A stretch of DNA of 64,000 bases from Seohaeicola saemankumensis (GTDB lineage Bacteria; Pseudomonadota; Alphaproteobacteria; Rhodobacterales; Rhodobacteraceae). The translations under genes and the position numbers were made by a program. Of this stretch, positions 17,165 through 28,292 are shown piece by piece (positions within the stretch are counted from its first letter, which is position 1; the number at the start of each line of letters is the position of its first letter). Location: NCBI RefSeq assembly GCF_020171285.1, contig NZ_JAIUZI010000010.1:1-64000 (forward strand), read 5' to 3'. The notes beneath the pieces are model-generated. The model did not search any database. It saw nothing but the letters and a program-made list of their open reading frames with translations, and was not told the DNA's origin.

Positions 17165-18616
17165 TCAGCCGTGCAGGGCGGCGACGGTTTTCAGCTGGGA
17201 GAAACCATAAAGCGCCTCGAAGCCTTTTTCCCGCCCGTGACCGGATTTGCCTATGCCGCCAAAGGGCAGTTCTACCCCGCCGCCGGCGCCGTAGTTGTTG
17301 ATGAAGACCTGCCCGGCGCGCAGCCGTTTGGCCAGCCGCATCTGGCGCGCGCCATTGGCGGTCCAGATGCTGGCGACCAGCCCGTAGTCGGTGCTGTTGG
17401 CGATCTCTACCGCCTCCTCCTCGGTGTCGAAGGGGATCAGCACCTGCACCGGGCCGAAGATCTCGTCGCGCGCCAGAGGGTGGTCGGGCGGCACGTCGGT
17501 AAACAGCGTCGGCCGGACATAGGCGCCGGTGGCCGGGGCATGATCGACGATCACCCCCTGCGCGGCGATGGTCAGGTCGGCGCCCTTGGCCAGGAAGCCT
17601 TCGACGATGGTCTTTTGCCGGTCCGAGATCAGCGGGCCAAGGCGCAGGTCCTCGGGTGCCGGGCCGACGGTCAGGTCGGCGTAGGCCGCGGCCATTCGCG
17701 TGCGCACCTCGTCGTAGACCCCGCGCTGGACCAGGATGCGGGAGGAGGCCGAGCAGGTCTGGCCGGCGTTCTGGCAGCCGGCGTTGACGAGGAAGGGCAG
17801 CGCCGCGTCCAGATCGGCATCGTCGAACACCAGTTGCGGGGACTTGCCACCCAGCTCCAGCGTCACCGGCACCACGTTTCGGGCGGCGGCGGCCTGCACC
17901 AGTGACCCGGTGGCGACCGATCCGGTGAAACTGATGTGGTGGATGCCGGGGTGCGCGGTCAGCGCCGCGCCGGCCTCGGCCCCCAGCCCGGGCACCACGT
18001 TCAGCGCGCCGGCGGGCAATCCGGCCTCTTGCGCCAGGTGGGCAAAGGCAAGCGCGGTCAGGCAGGCTTCCTCGGCCGGTTTCAGCACGCAGGCGTTGCC
18101 CATGGTCAGCGCCGCGCCAACCGAGCGGCCGATGATCTGCATCGGGTAGTTCCACGGCACGATATGGCCTGTGACCCCATGCGGTTCGCGCAGGGTATAG
18201 ACGGTATAGCCATCGAGATAGGGGATGGTTTCGCCCATCACCTTGTCCGCCGCGCCGCCGTAGAATTCGCAGTAGCGCGCCAGGGCCACCGCATCGGCGC
18301 GGGCCTGGGTCAGCGGCTTGCCCACGTCGGTGGCCTCCAGCGCGGCAAGGTCGTCGACCCGGTCGAGCACCAGCCGGCCCAGCCGGGTCAGGATACGACC
18401 GCGTTCAAAGGCCGGCATCCTGCCCCAGTCGTCGGCCAGCGCGGCATCGGCGGCGCGCACGGCGGCGTCGATATCCGCCGAACCGCCACGGGCGATCTGC
18501 GCCAGCGTGCTGCCGTCGGACGGGTTGATCAGCGGCAGGGTTTCACCGCTGGCGGGCGGCGTCCATTGGCCACCGATCAGGCAGAGCGCGGGATCGAACC
18601 AGAGGGGATCAGACAT
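17165..18616 (-). CDS. aldehyde dehydrogenase (last gene of ABC/channel operon)
   Basis: An NAD-dependent aldehyde dehydrogenase of 483 residues. It shows VPWNYPM (153-159), ISFTGSVATG (228-237), general base E254 in LELGGKSP, nucleophile C288 in GQTCSASS, and the usual C-terminal LPFGGIGKSGHGREKG. The overall pattern is that of betaine-aldehyde/gamma-aminobutyraldehyde-type enzymes, but I cannot fix the substrate. It starts four bases after the ATPase stop, so it is co-transcribed with the transporter and the ion channel. An aldehyde made from an imported amine or amino compound is a natural guess. Confidence 0.9.
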   Translation of the reverse strand: MSDPLWFDPALCLIGGQWTPPASGETLPLINPSDGSTLAQIARGGSADIDAAVRAADAALADDWGRMPAFERGRILTRLGRLVLDRVDDLAALEATDVGKPLTQARADAVALARYCEFYGGAADKVMGETIPYLDGYTVYTLREPHGVTGHIVPWNYPMQIIGRSVGAALTMGNACVLKPAEEACLTALAFAHLAQEAGLPAGALNVVPGLGAEAGAALTAHPGIHHISFTGSVATGSLVQAAAARNVVPVTLELGGKSPQLVFDDADLDAALPFLVNAGCQNAGQTCSASSRILVQRGVYDEVRTRMAAAYADLTVGPAPEDLRLGPLISDRQKTIVEGFLAKGADLTIAAQGVIVDHAPATGAYVRPTLFTDVPPDHPLARDEIFGPVQVLIPFDTEEEAVEIANSTDYGLVASIWTANGARQMRLAKRLRAGQVFINNYGAGGGVELPFGGIGKSGHGREKGFEALYGFSQLKTVAALHG

Positions 18617-18620
18617 GGTG

Positions 18621-20218
<1,598 letters not shown>

Positions 20219-20222
<4 letters not shown>

Positions 20223-21034
20223 GCGCGGGCCACTCTCAGCCGGGGATCCAGCCAGTCGCGCAGCCCGTCACCCATCAGGTTCAGCCCAAGCACCGTCACG
20301 ATGATCGCGCAGCCGGGGATCAGTGCGAGGTGTGGCGCAAAGCTGACCATGGTCTGACTGTCGGCCAGCATCCGGCCCCAGCTGGGTGTTGGCGGTTGTG
20401 CGCCCAGCCCGACATACGACAGCGCTGCCTCGGCCAGGATACCCAGCGAGAACTGGATGGTGCCCTGCACGATCAGCAGGTTCAGCACATTGGGCAGGAT
20501 ATGCTCGAATGATATCCGGGTGGCGGATTTGCCAGCCACCCGCGCGGCCATGATGAACTCGCGTTCCCATAGCGACAGCGCCGCGCCGCGGGTGATCCGG
20601 GCAAAGACCGGGATGTTGAAAATGCCGATGGCGATGATTGCGTTGATCGCACCCGCGCCGAACACGGCGGTGATCAGGATCGCAATCACCAGCGACGGAA
20701 AGGCAAAGACCAGATCGTTGCCGCGCATGATCAGCTCGTCCAGCCAGCTGCCCTTGCGCGCGGCGGCCGCCAGCCCTAGCGGCACGCCCAGCCCCATGCC
20801 GATGCCCACCGCCACCAGCGCCACCGCAATCGAGGTACGCGCGCCGACCATGATCATCGAAAACATGTCGCGGCCGAAATGGTCGGTGCCCAACCAATGG
20901 GTGGCGTTGGGCGTCTGCAGTTTGCCCGGGATGTTCATCGCGGTGTAGTCGAACGGGGTCCAGACAAAGGACACCAGCGCCGCCAGCACCACCAGCGACG
21001 ACAGCATCGCGCCAAGGATCAGGTTGCGGCTCAT
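20219..21034 (-). CDS. peptide-type ABC transporter permease (DppC-like)
   Basis: A 271-residue inner-membrane permease with an N-terminal membrane anchor, the family motif HWLGTDHFGRDMFSMIMVGAR, about five further helices, and an EAA-type loop (AARVAGKSATRISFEHILPN). It ends with the LGLNLMGDGLRDWLDPR stretch that marks DppC/OppC proteins. It overlaps both neighbours by four bases. Confidence 0.92.
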
Positions 21035-21978
21035 GTGCGGGACCTCAGCCTTGGGTCGACGGCGGCATAGGCCAGATCGACCAGGAAATTCACCGTGATC
21101 ACGGCAAAGACCAGCAGCATCACCACGGATTCCACCACGATCAGGTCACGCGAGGAAATCGCCTGAAACACCAGCCGGCCCAGACCGGGCAGGTAGAACA
21201 CCTGTTCAATGATGATCGACCCCGCCAGCAGGAAGGAAAACTGCAGCCCAATGATGGTCAGCACCGGGATCAGCGCGTTGCGCACACCATGCCGCCACAA
21301 CGCCTGCCGGCGGCTCAGCCCCTTGGCCCGCGCGGTGCGCATGAAATCCTCGCCCAGGATATCCAGCAGCGCCGATCGCATCACCCGCGCCAGGATCGCC
21401 GCCTGCGGCAGCGCCAGCGCAATGGCGGGCAGGGTCAGCGCGTGGATACCGGCCCAGACCCCCTTGTCCCAGCCCGGGAAACCACCGGCGCCGAACCAGC
21501 GCAGGTTGATGGCAAAGATTAGCACCAGCATCATCGCGAACCAGAAATTCGGCACCGCCACGCCCAGCTGCGTCGCCCCCATCACCGCCATGTCGCCGGC
21601 CTTGCCGCGTCGCGCGGCGGCATAGATACCGGCGGGAAAGGCGATCAGCGTCGACAGCGCCAGCGCATAGATCGCCAGCGGCAGCGACACCCAAAGCCGG
21701 TCCGCCACCATCGTCGAAACCGGGCTGCGATAGGTATAGGAAGTGCCGAAATCCCCCTGCAGCATACCGCCCACCCAGCTCAGGTAGCGTTCCACCTTGG
21801 ACTGGTCGAGCCCCAACTCGCTGCGCAGCGCCGCCACCGTGTCGGGCTGCGCGTTGATGCCCAGCATGAACGAGGCGGGGTCGCCCGGCGCCACCTCGAT
21901 CACAAAGAAAATCACCAGGCTGGCGACGGCCAGGCTGATGACGAGCGACAACAGGCGTTTGAGAGAATAGCGCAACAT
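21031..21978 (-). CDS. peptide-type ABC transporter permease (DppB-like)
   Basis: A 315-residue permease with the DppB/OppB layout: an N-terminal helix after MLRYSLKRLLSL, a periplasmic segment with GLDQSKVERYLSWV and GDFGTSYTYRSPV, and five further helices. The EAA loop is MRTARAKGLSRRQALWRHGVRN, and the C-terminus is YAAVDPRLR. It follows the ion-channel gene by 59 bases on the same strand. Confidence 0.92.
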   Translation of the reverse strand: MLRYSLKRLLSLVISLAVASLVIFFVIEVAPGDPASFMLGINAQPDTVAALRSELGLDQSKVERYLSWVGGMLQGDFGTSYTYRSPVSTMVADRLWVSLPLAIYALALSTLIAFPAGIYAAARRGKAGDMAVMGATQLGVAVPNFWFAMMLVLIFAINLRWFGAGGFPGWDKGVWAGIHALTLPAIALALPQAAILARVMRSALLDILGEDFMRTARAKGLSRRQALWRHGVRNALIPVLTIIGLQFSFLLAGSIIIEQVFYLPGLGRLVFQAISSRDLIVVESVVMLLVFAVITVNFLVDLAYAAVDPRLRSRT

Positions 21979-22037
21979 CGCGGTCAGGTTAGGCCCGCGT
22001 CACGGGGCGGTCCAGCGGATTGCGCCGTGCGCAGCGC

Positions 22038-23153
22038 TCAGCCGACATAGAGATACCGGATCATCGCGAAACCGACGACGGCCAGATAGCCCAGTGGATA
22101 GATCCATTTGACCACGTAATTGTCGATCGACCGGGCCAGGGTTTCGCGGCCGTTGATCTTGAGCCACCGCAGCCCGACATTGAAGATGATGATCGACCCG
22201 GTCACCACGAACATCCATTGCAGGATGAAATCGAGAAAGGTCAGATACCCCAGCTTTGGCAGGCTGTCGGAAATCATCCAGTTAAAGCCGACAAACACCA
22301 GCAGGTTGGCACCGGCGACCTCGATCCGTTTGCGGTATTCTTCCAGGAAAAAGGTGGCCCAGGACACCAGGATCAGCACCAGCATCGGGGTAAAAATGCG
22401 GGTGCCGTAATACATCACATGCCGCCGCCCCTCGAACCCGAGCCGCGCCATGGCGCTGTTCTGGCCGGTGATCCCGGTTGCGGTGGAAATCTCCATCACC
22501 GCGTTCTCTAGAATCCATTCCTCTTCGCCCAGCAATTCGCCAAGGCCCGACATCTCGTCCACTGGGGTCAGCCGCACAAGGTCCTCGGGGAACACCGACA
22601 CCAGTTCGAAATAGAAATTCTGCCGGTCAAAGGGGAACCTGACAAAGTTGAAATAGGGCGCCTGCAGGGTCAGCGACGATTTCTCGAAATAGCGCGCCTT
22701 GCCATCAGGATAGACCACCACAACAGACTGGTGAATCCATCGGTTGGACTGCTGGTTCTGAATGACGAACAGCGGCGCGACGCTGTTGAGGTTAGAGACA
22801 TGGTCGATGAACTCGGCCGGCCGGAACAGGCGGTAATCCCGGCCCAGTTCACCGGCATCAAATGCCAGCACGGGGTCTTGCCACTCCAGGCGGATGGTCA
22901 CCACGGCACCATAGTTCTCCGACTTCTGGTCGACGGCGGTGATCTGGTCGATGAAAATGCCGACGCGGACGTCCAATGGATTGTCCAGCGTTGCGATGCC
23001 GGTCATCCGTTCCGATGGACCGAAACCGTTCGATTGCGCCAGCACCGGGGCCGACCAGACAAACCAAAGGCCGATCACGGCACCGATCAGATGCAGCAGC
23101 CAGCGCAGCGGTGTTTCGGCTTGGGTCGTGAATACGGGGCGCACGTTGGGCAT
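22038..23153 (-). CDS. pentameric ligand-gated ion channel (Cys-loop superfamily, GLIC/ELIC type)
   Basis: A 371-residue prokaryotic relative of nicotinic/GABA receptors. After a signal peptide (cleavage near A39) comes an extracellular beta-sandwich, about 50-245, with RLEWQDPVLAFD at 88-99 (the family W-x-D-x-x-L) and VVVYPDGKARYFEK. The Pro-loop FVRFPFDRQNF at 170-180 equals FRRYPFDSQ of GLIC. Four membrane helices follow: M1 about 250-270, M2 274-296 with FNWMISDSLPK (GLIC: FNILVETNLPK), M3 304-327 and M4 348-369. It sits between the binding protein and permeases of an ABC importer on the same strand. The ligand is unknown; ELIC relatives respond to small amines, GLIC to protons. The ribosome site is weak. 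Identification is by motif alignment from memory. Confidence 0.92.
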   Translation of the reverse strand: MPNVRPVFTTQAETPLRWLLHLIGAVIGLWFVWSAPVLAQSNGFGPSERMTGIATLDNPLDVRVGIFIDQITAVDQKSENYGAVVTIRLEWQDPVLAFDAGELGRDYRLFRPAEFIDHVSNLNSVAPLFVIQNQQSNRWIHQSVVVVYPDGKARYFEKSSLTLQAPYFNFVRFPFDRQNFYFELVSVFPEDLVRLTPVDEMSGLGELLGEEEWILENAVMEISTATGITGQNSAMARLGFEGRRHVMYYGTRIFTPMLVLILVSWATFFLEEYRKRIEVAGANLLVFVGFNWMISDSLPKLGYLTFLDFILQWMFVVTGSIIIFNVGLRWLKINGRETLARSIDNYVVKWIYPLGYLAVVGFAMIRYLYVG

Positions 23154-23201
23154 AATAACTCGTGAGAATGGCCGCAGGCCTGCGCCGTGCGGGGAAGAAG
23201 C

Positions 23202-23222
23202 CCCCGGCGCGAGGCGCCGGGG
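23202..23222. terminator. intercistronic hairpin between binding protein and ion channel
   Basis: CCCCGGCGC at 23202-23210 pairs perfectly with GCGCCGGGG at 23214-23222 around a GAG loop. It lies 14 bases after the solute-binding-protein stop and 49 bases before the channel start. There is no T-run. Such hairpins after binding-protein genes usually lower expression of the downstream membrane genes or protect the upstream mRNA. Confidence 0.6.
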
Positions 23223-23235
23223 TGGGTCCGCGCGG

Positions 23236-24726
23236 TTATTCCGCCCAGCTGACGCCGGTCAGATCGGTGGCCTGAGTCGGTGCATTTTCCCACAGGCCCT
23301 GCACCTTGGCATTGGCCACGGTTGGGAAAGCCAGCTGGAACAGGTAGCCGTTGACATAGTCCTCGGAAATCGTGGTCTGCGCCGTGGCCAGCAGCTCGGA
23401 CCGCTTAGCCGGATCGGTGGTCCCGTTCAGCGTTTCCATCAGCGCCTGGAAGTCAGGGTTGTCATACTGGAAGTAGTAGTCGGGACGGGCGTAAATCCCG
23501 ATGTCGAAGGGTTCCGTATGGCTGACGATGGTCAGGCCGTAATCCTTGCCCTTAAACACCTGCTCCAGCCACTGTGCCCATTCCAGGTTCGAGATTTCGG
23601 CCTTGATCCCGACTTGGGCGAGCTGTGCGGCGATGATTTCGCCGCCGCGCCGCGCGTAGGAGGGCGGCGGCAGTTTCAGCGTGGTCTCGAACCCATCGGG
23701 GAACCCGGCCTCGGCCAGCAGCGCCTTCGACATTTCGGGGTCGTAGGCGGAATTGCCGGTCAGGTCGACGTAATCCGGGTTATGCGGCGCGAAATGGGTG
23801 CCGATCGGCGTGCCCAGACCAAACATCGCGCCGTCGATGATCGCCTGGCGGTCGATGGCGTGGGCCAGCGCCTTGCGCACCTTGACGTTGTCGAACGGCG
23901 GCATCTTGTTGTTGGTCGACAGGATGGTTTCACCCTCGGACGAGCCGCGCAGCACCTGGAACCGCGGATCGGCATCGAACTGCGGCAGGTTTTCCGGTGC
24001 CGGGAAGCCCGCGAAGACGTCCACGTCTTCGGCCATCACGGCGGCGAATGCGGCGGTCGGGTCCGAAATGAATTTGAAGGTTGCGGCATCCAGCGTGGCC
24101 GGGGTGCCCCAGTAATCGGGGTTCTTCACCAGGTCGATCTTGTCGCCCTGCACCCAGCCCGCGAATTTGAAGGCGCCGGTGCCGATGGGCATCTGTTTGA
24201 TGTTCTCGATGCTTTCGGGAGCCACGATCACCGCGTCGCCCCATGCCAGGTTGAACAGCAGGTTGCCGTTCTGCTTGGACAGCGTCACCTTGACCGTGGT
24301 CGGGTCGATCACGGTGACATCGGCGATGTCGGCGAACAGCGCCTTTTGTGCGTTCACGCTGTCTTCGGCGCGGGCGCGGTCGAGGCTGAATTTCACATCT
24401 TCGGCGTCCATCGCGGTGCCGTCGTGGAACGTCACTCCGCTGTGCAGTTTGAAGGTGTATTCCAGCCCGTCTTCGGAGATCTCCCAGCTTTCGGCGAGAC
24501 CGGGAATGATGGCGCCGTCGCTGGCAAAGCGGGTCAGCCCTTCGAACACATTGGAGTAAAGCACCGAATCAATGGCCCCGGCGGCGGCGCTGGTGGGATC
24601 CAGATGCGGCGGTTCAAGCTGCAGCGCCACGGTGATGTCGCCCTGCGCCATGACCTGAGTGGCGAACAACCCGGCCGAAAGAGCCAGCGCCGAGACGATG
24701 CCCCGCTTGAAAGGTAGAAATTGCAT
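23236..24726 (-). CDS. ABC transporter solute-binding protein, family 5 (peptide/opine type)
   Basis: A 496-residue periplasmic binding protein (SBP_bac_5 family), first gene of the transporter/channel operon. The signal peptide is MQFLPFKRG...VMAQ with cleavage near residue 26. Family features are EPPHLDPTSA, the VYSNVFEGL-like VLYSNVFEGLTRF, YTFKLHSGVTFHDGTAMDAEDVKFSLDR, and PIGTGAFKF. These proteins catch di- and oligopeptides but also opines, heme, nickel or amino compounds. The ATG at 24726 has GGGGGA upstream; the frame is open further back without a signal. The panB gene is divergent. Confidence 0.9.
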   Translation of the reverse strand: MQFLPFKRGIVSALALSAGLFATQVMAQGDITVALQLEPPHLDPTSAAAGAIDSVLYSNVFEGLTRFASDGAIIPGLAESWEISEDGLEYTFKLHSGVTFHDGTAMDAEDVKFSLDRARAEDSVNAQKALFADIADVTVIDPTTVKVTLSKQNGNLLFNLAWGDAVIVAPESIENIKQMPIGTGAFKFAGWVQGDKIDLVKNPDYWGTPATLDAATFKFISDPTAAFAAVMAEDVDVFAGFPAPENLPQFDADPRFQVLRGSSEGETILSTNNKMPPFDNVKVRKALAHAIDRQAIIDGAMFGLGTPIGTHFAPHNPDYVDLTGNSAYDPEMSKALLAEAGFPDGFETTLKLPPPSYARRGGEIIAAQLAQVGIKAEISNLEWAQWLEQVFKGKDYGLTIVSHTEPFDIGIYARPDYYFQYDNPDFQALMETLNGTTDPAKRSELLATAQTTISEDYVNGYLFQLAFPTVANAKVQGLWENAPTQATDLTGVSWAE

Positions 24727-24887
24727 GGTGTTATCCCCCGTGTTGATTCCTGCCCCCTCGCGGGGCCTGTTGCGACCGAGTGTCCCTGCATTGCGGGTTT
24801 CGATCAAGTAGATGTTGGCGCAACCGGGGTAGATCGGGGCGGGCAGGGTTGCTATCAGCCCCAAACTTCGCAGCAAACAGGACGAAA

Positions 24888-25721
24888 ATGAGCGCGACTT
24901 CCAAGACCCCCGCCCGTACGGCCGACGATATCCGGTCCCGAAAAGGCGGCGAGCCTTTGGTCAGCCTGACCGCCTACACGACCCCCATGGCTCAGTTGAT
25001 GGATGCCCACTGCGATTTTGTGCTGGTGGGCGACAGTGTCGGCATGGTGCTGCATGGATTGCCCTCTACGCTGGGGGTGACAATGGACATGATGGTGATG
25101 CACGGCCGCGCGGTGGCGCGGGGCCTGTCACAGGCGCTGATGGTCGTCGATATGCCGTTTGGCAGCTATGAAAGCGGGGTCGAGGCGGCCTTTGCCAATG
25201 CTGCGCGGCTGATGGCAGAAACCGGCGCCGGGGCGGTCAAACTGGAAGGCGGCCGTCACATGGCCGAAACCATCGGTTTTCTGGTGGCGCGCGGCATCCC
25301 GGTGATGGCGCATATCGGACTGACCCCGCAATCGGTCAATGCGCTGGGCGGCTACAAGGTACAGGGCCGCGACGCGGCGGCGCAGGCGGTGATCGACGAC
25401 GCCCGCGCGGTGGCAGATGCCGGTGCCTTTGCCGTGGTGCTGGAGAAGATCCCCGCCAGCCTGGCCGACCGGATCACCGCCGACGTGGAGATCCCGACCA
25501 TTGGCATTGGCGCCTCGGCGGGGTGCGACGGCCAGATCCTGGTGGTCGATGACATGCTGGGCATGTTCACCGCGTTCAAGCCAAAGTTTGTAAAACGCTA
25601 TGCCGAACTTGGACAAACCGCGGAACAGGCGGTGTCCGCCTATGCCGCGGATGTGCGCGCGCGCCGGTTTCCCGAGGCCGGCCACGTTTTTGCCGATACC
25701 ACGCCGGGGGCCACGTCATGA
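24888..25721 (+). CDS. panB: 3-methyl-2-oxobutanoate hydroxymethyltransferase
   Basis: A 277-residue PanB that makes ketopantoate from 2-oxoisovalerate with methylene-tetrahydrofolate, the first step of pantothenate synthesis. Recognisable motifs are [57 protein letters not shown], and [21 protein letters not shown]. The start at 24888 follows aggacgaaa and gives the normal N-terminus. Its last four bases overlap panC. Confidence 0.95.
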   Translation: MSATSKTPARTADDIRSRKGGEPLVSLTAYTTPMAQLMDAHCDFVLVGDSVGMVLHGLPSTLGVTMDMMVMHGRAVARGLSQALMVVDMPFGSYESGVEAAFANAARLMAETGAGAVKLEGGRHMAETIGFLVARGIPVMAHIGLTPQSVNALGGYKVQGRDAAAQAVIDDARAVADAGAFAVVLEKIPASLADRITADVEIPTIGIGASAGCDGQILVVDDMLGMFTAFKPKFVKRYAELGQTAEQAVSAYAADVRARRFPEAGHVFADTTPGATS

Positions 25722-26569
25722 CTGCGCCGATCTATCGAAAGCTGGCCGACATGCGCGCCCTGAACGCCGGTTGGCGACGTGCCGGCGAAACCATTGCCGT
25801 GGTGCCGACCATGGGCGCGCTGCATGCCGGGCACCTGTCGCTGGTGCAGGCGGCCAAGGCCGCCTGTGACCGCGTCGTCGTGTGGATCTTTGTGAACCCG
25901 AAGCAGTTCAACAACCCTGACGACCTCAGGACCTATCCGCGCACTGAACATGACGATGCCGTGAAACTGGCGCCATATGGTGTCGATGCGATCTATGTGC
26001 CGGATGTCGACCAGGTCTACCCGGACGGGTTTTCAACCACGGTTTCCGTGTCCGGACTGACCGACGTGCTGTGCGGTGCCTCGCGTCCCGGTCATTTCGA
26101 CGGCGTCGCGACGGTGGTGTCCAAGATCTTTTTGCAGACGGGCGCGGATCAGGCGTTTTTTGGCGAAAAGGATTTTCAACAGCTGCAGGTCGTGCGCCGG
26201 CTGGTGCGCGATCTGGACATTCCGATCACCGTGACCGCCTGCCCCACCGTGCGCGAAGTCTCCGGGCTGGCGATGTCCTCGCGCAATCTGAGGCTGTCGG
26301 AACAGGGGCTGGTGAACGCGGCCAAGCTCTATCCGATCCTGCAGGACATCGCTGTAGAGCTGGCCCAGGACACGCGGTTTGCGCCGCTGGCCGAACGGGC
26401 CCGATTGCGGCTTGCCGAGGCCGGGTTCGGGCAGATTGATTACCTCGACCTGCGGGCAGAGGATGACCTGGGCGCGCTGGACCACCCCAGTCGGGCGGCG
26501 CGCCTGTTCGCGGCGGCCCATCTTGAAGGCGTGCGGCTGATCGACAATATTCCGGTTCCGGCGGTTTAG
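25718..26569 (+). CDS. panC: pantoate-beta-alanine ligase
   Basis: A 283-residue PanC that joins pantoate and beta-alanine using ATP. The nucleotide-binding HxGH is seen in [43 protein letters not shown] and MSSRNLRL (the KMSKS-like segment) follow. The ATG overlaps the panB stop (ATGA), so panBC are translated together. Confidence 0.95.
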   Translation: MTAPIYRKLADMRALNAGWRRAGETIAVVPTMGALHAGHLSLVQAAKAACDRVVVWIFVNPKQFNNPDDLRTYPRTEHDDAVKLAPYGVDAIYVPDVDQVYPDGFSTTVSVSGLTDVLCGASRPGHFDGVATVVSKIFLQTGADQAFFGEKDFQQLQVVRRLVRDLDIPITVTACPTVREVSGLAMSSRNLRLSEQGLVNAAKLYPILQDIAVELAQDTRFAPLAERARLRLAEAGFGQIDYLDLRAEDDLGALDHPSRAARLFAAAHLEGVRLIDNIPVPAV

Positions 26570-26589
26570 CAGGGGCTGAACGCCCCTGC
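26569..26589. terminator. hairpin after panC
   Basis: GCAGGGGC at 26569-26576 pairs with GCCCCTGC at 26582-26589, overlapping the panC stop. It has no T-run and lies 38 bases before glpK, so it may separate the two transcripts only partly. Confidence 0.45.
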
Positions 26590-26627
26590 CCGGATTGCTA
26601 TGGTTGCCAAAACGGCAGGGGACAGGC

Positions 26628-28112
26628 ATGCGCTATATTCTGGCAATTGATCAAGGCACGACATCGACGCGCGCGATGCTGTTTGACGACGCGATGCAGG
26701 TGGTCAGCACGGCCCAGCTTGAGTTTCAGCAATATTTTCCGCAGGCCGGCTGGGTCGAACATGACCCCGAGGAGATCTGGTCGACCACGGTTCAGGTCTG
26801 TCGCACGGTGATGAACGAAAACGGGGTAACGGCGGATGACATTGCCGGTCTCGGCATCACCAACCAGCGGGAAACCACGGTGGTCTGGGATCGTGAGACA
26901 GGCGAGCCGGTGCATAATGCCATCGTCTGGCAGGATCGGCGCACCGCTGATTTCTGCAAGGCGCTGCGCGAGACCGGACACGAACCCGCGGTCACGGCCA
27001 CGACCGGGCTGCTGCTGGATCCCTATTTCTCGGGGACCAAGGTGAAATGGATCCTGGACGCGGTGCCGCGCGGTCGCGCGCGCGCGGCGCGGGGCGAGCT
27101 GTTGTTTGGCACGATCGACAGTTTCCTGATCTGGCGGTTGACCGGGGGCGCGGCGCATGTGACTGACGCGACCAACGCGGCGCGCACGTTGTTGTATGAC
27201 ATCCACAAGGGAGCCTGGAGCCAGGACATATGTGACCTGCTCGACGTGCCGATGGCGATGCTGCCGGAAGTTCGCGATTGTGCCGGAGAATTCGGGCGGT
27301 GTCAGATGTCTGTTCTGGGTGGCGAGATCCCCATTCTGGGGGTGGCGGGGGATCAGCAGGCGGCCACGATCGGGCAGGCCTGTTTCACGCCGGGCATGAT
27401 GAAATCCACCTATGGGACGGGATGTTTCGCCCTGCTGAATACGGGTGCGAAGGCGGTGACGTCAGGGCACCGCATGCTGACCACGATCGCTTACCAGCTG
27501 GACGGCGTGCCGACCTATGCGCTGGAAGGGTCGATCTTTGTGGCCGGGGCGGCGGTGCAATGGCTGCGCGACGGGTTGGGGATCATTTCTCAGGCATCGG
27601 ATACCGGCACCCTTGCGCCGCAGGCCGACCCGTCGCAACAGGTCACGCTGGTCCCAGCCTTTACCGGGCTGGGCGCGCCGTACTGGCGGCCCGATTGCCG
27701 GGGCGCGGTGTTCGGGCTGACGCGCGGCACAGGTGCGGCGGAACTGGCCCGGGCGGCACTGGAAAGCGTTGGCTATCAGACCCGCGATCTGTGGGAGGCG
27801 ATGCGCGCCGATTGGGGCGCGGAGGCAGACGTGGTCCTGCGCGTCGACGGGGGCATGAGCGGCAGCGACTGGACCATGCAAAGCCTGGCGGACATCCTGG
27901 GCGCCGCGGTGGATCGGCCTGTGATGCAGGAAACCACCGCGCTGGGCGCCGCCTGGCTGGCGGGGATGCAGGCCAGACTTTACCCGGGCATGACGGAGTT
28001 TGCCGAGAACTGGTCGCTGGACCATCGTTTCCAACCGATCCGGCCGGACGCCGAACGCGAGGCCGGTTACGCCCGCTGGCAGCGCGCGGTTCAGGCGGTG
28101 ATGGCCTACTGA
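26628..28112 (+). CDS. glpK: glycerol kinase
   Basis: A 494-residue FGGY-family kinase with the glycerol-kinase N-terminus [18 protein letters not shown], the substrate loop [20 protein letters not shown], and [12 protein letters not shown]. It also has the [29 protein letters not shown] and FTGLGAPYW motifs. It phosphorylates glycerol to glycerol 3-phosphate. The start at 26628 has GGGGA upstream. No glycerol facilitator or glycerol-3-phosphate dehydrogenase lies nearby, so it stands alone next to panBC. Confidence 0.94.
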   Translation: MRYILAIDQGTTSTRAMLFDDAMQVVSTAQLEFQQYFPQAGWVEHDPEEIWSTTVQVCRTVMNENGVTADDIAGLGITNQRETTVVWDRETGEPVHNAIVWQDRRTADFCKALRETGHEPAVTATTGLLLDPYFSGTKVKWILDAVPRGRARAARGELLFGTIDSFLIWRLTGGAAHVTDATNAARTLLYDIHKGAWSQDICDLLDVPMAMLPEVRDCAGEFGRCQMSVLGGEIPILGVAGDQQAATIGQACFTPGMMKSTYGTGCFALLNTGAKAVTSGHRMLTTIAYQLDGVPTYALEGSIFVAGAAVQWLRDGLGIISQASDTGTLAPQADPSQQVTLVPAFTGLGAPYWRPDCRGAVFGLTRGTGAAELARAALESVGYQTRDLWEAMRADWGAEADVVLRVDGGMSGSDWTMQSLADILGAAVDRPVMQETTALGAAWLAGMQARLYPGMTEFAENWSLDHRFQPIRPDAEREAGYARWQRAVQAVMAY

Positions 28113-28161
28113 GAGAGCGGCGGGGTCTCCCGCCCGTCATCGGGCATTGGCATGCCCTCTT

Positions 28162-28265
28162 CCCGTTGGGCCGGGCGCCGCGCTGTGCGCGGCGCGCGCG
28201 GAGTGCTGCCGCGCCGCCCGTTTGGGCGGCGCCGGGCCCAAGGTATTTCGCCCATCTTTGATGGG
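28162..28265. repeat. multi-hairpin gene-end element, copy C
   Basis: Three perfect hairpins follow glpK: GCGCCGCGC-tgt-GCGCGGCGC at 28175-28195, GCGCCGCCC-gttt-GGGCGGCGC at 28211-28232, and CCCATC-ttt-GATGGG at 28251-28265. Outer arms at 28162-28182 and 28224-28243 are also roughly complementary, so the whole could fold as one branched structure. An AAGGTATTTCG core and GAGAAGCAAG tail follow, like the other gene-end repeats. It lies between convergent glpK and the monooxygenase. Confidence 0.55.
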
Positions 28266-28292
28266 AGAAGCAAGCCGCGGGAGCGCTTCCGC

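Noticed and set aside
22038-23153. channel gene as an ordinary ABC-transporter subunit
   Set aside because: It has no permease, ATPase or binding-protein motif. Its extracellular domain, Pro-loop and four helices are those of ligand-gated ion channels.
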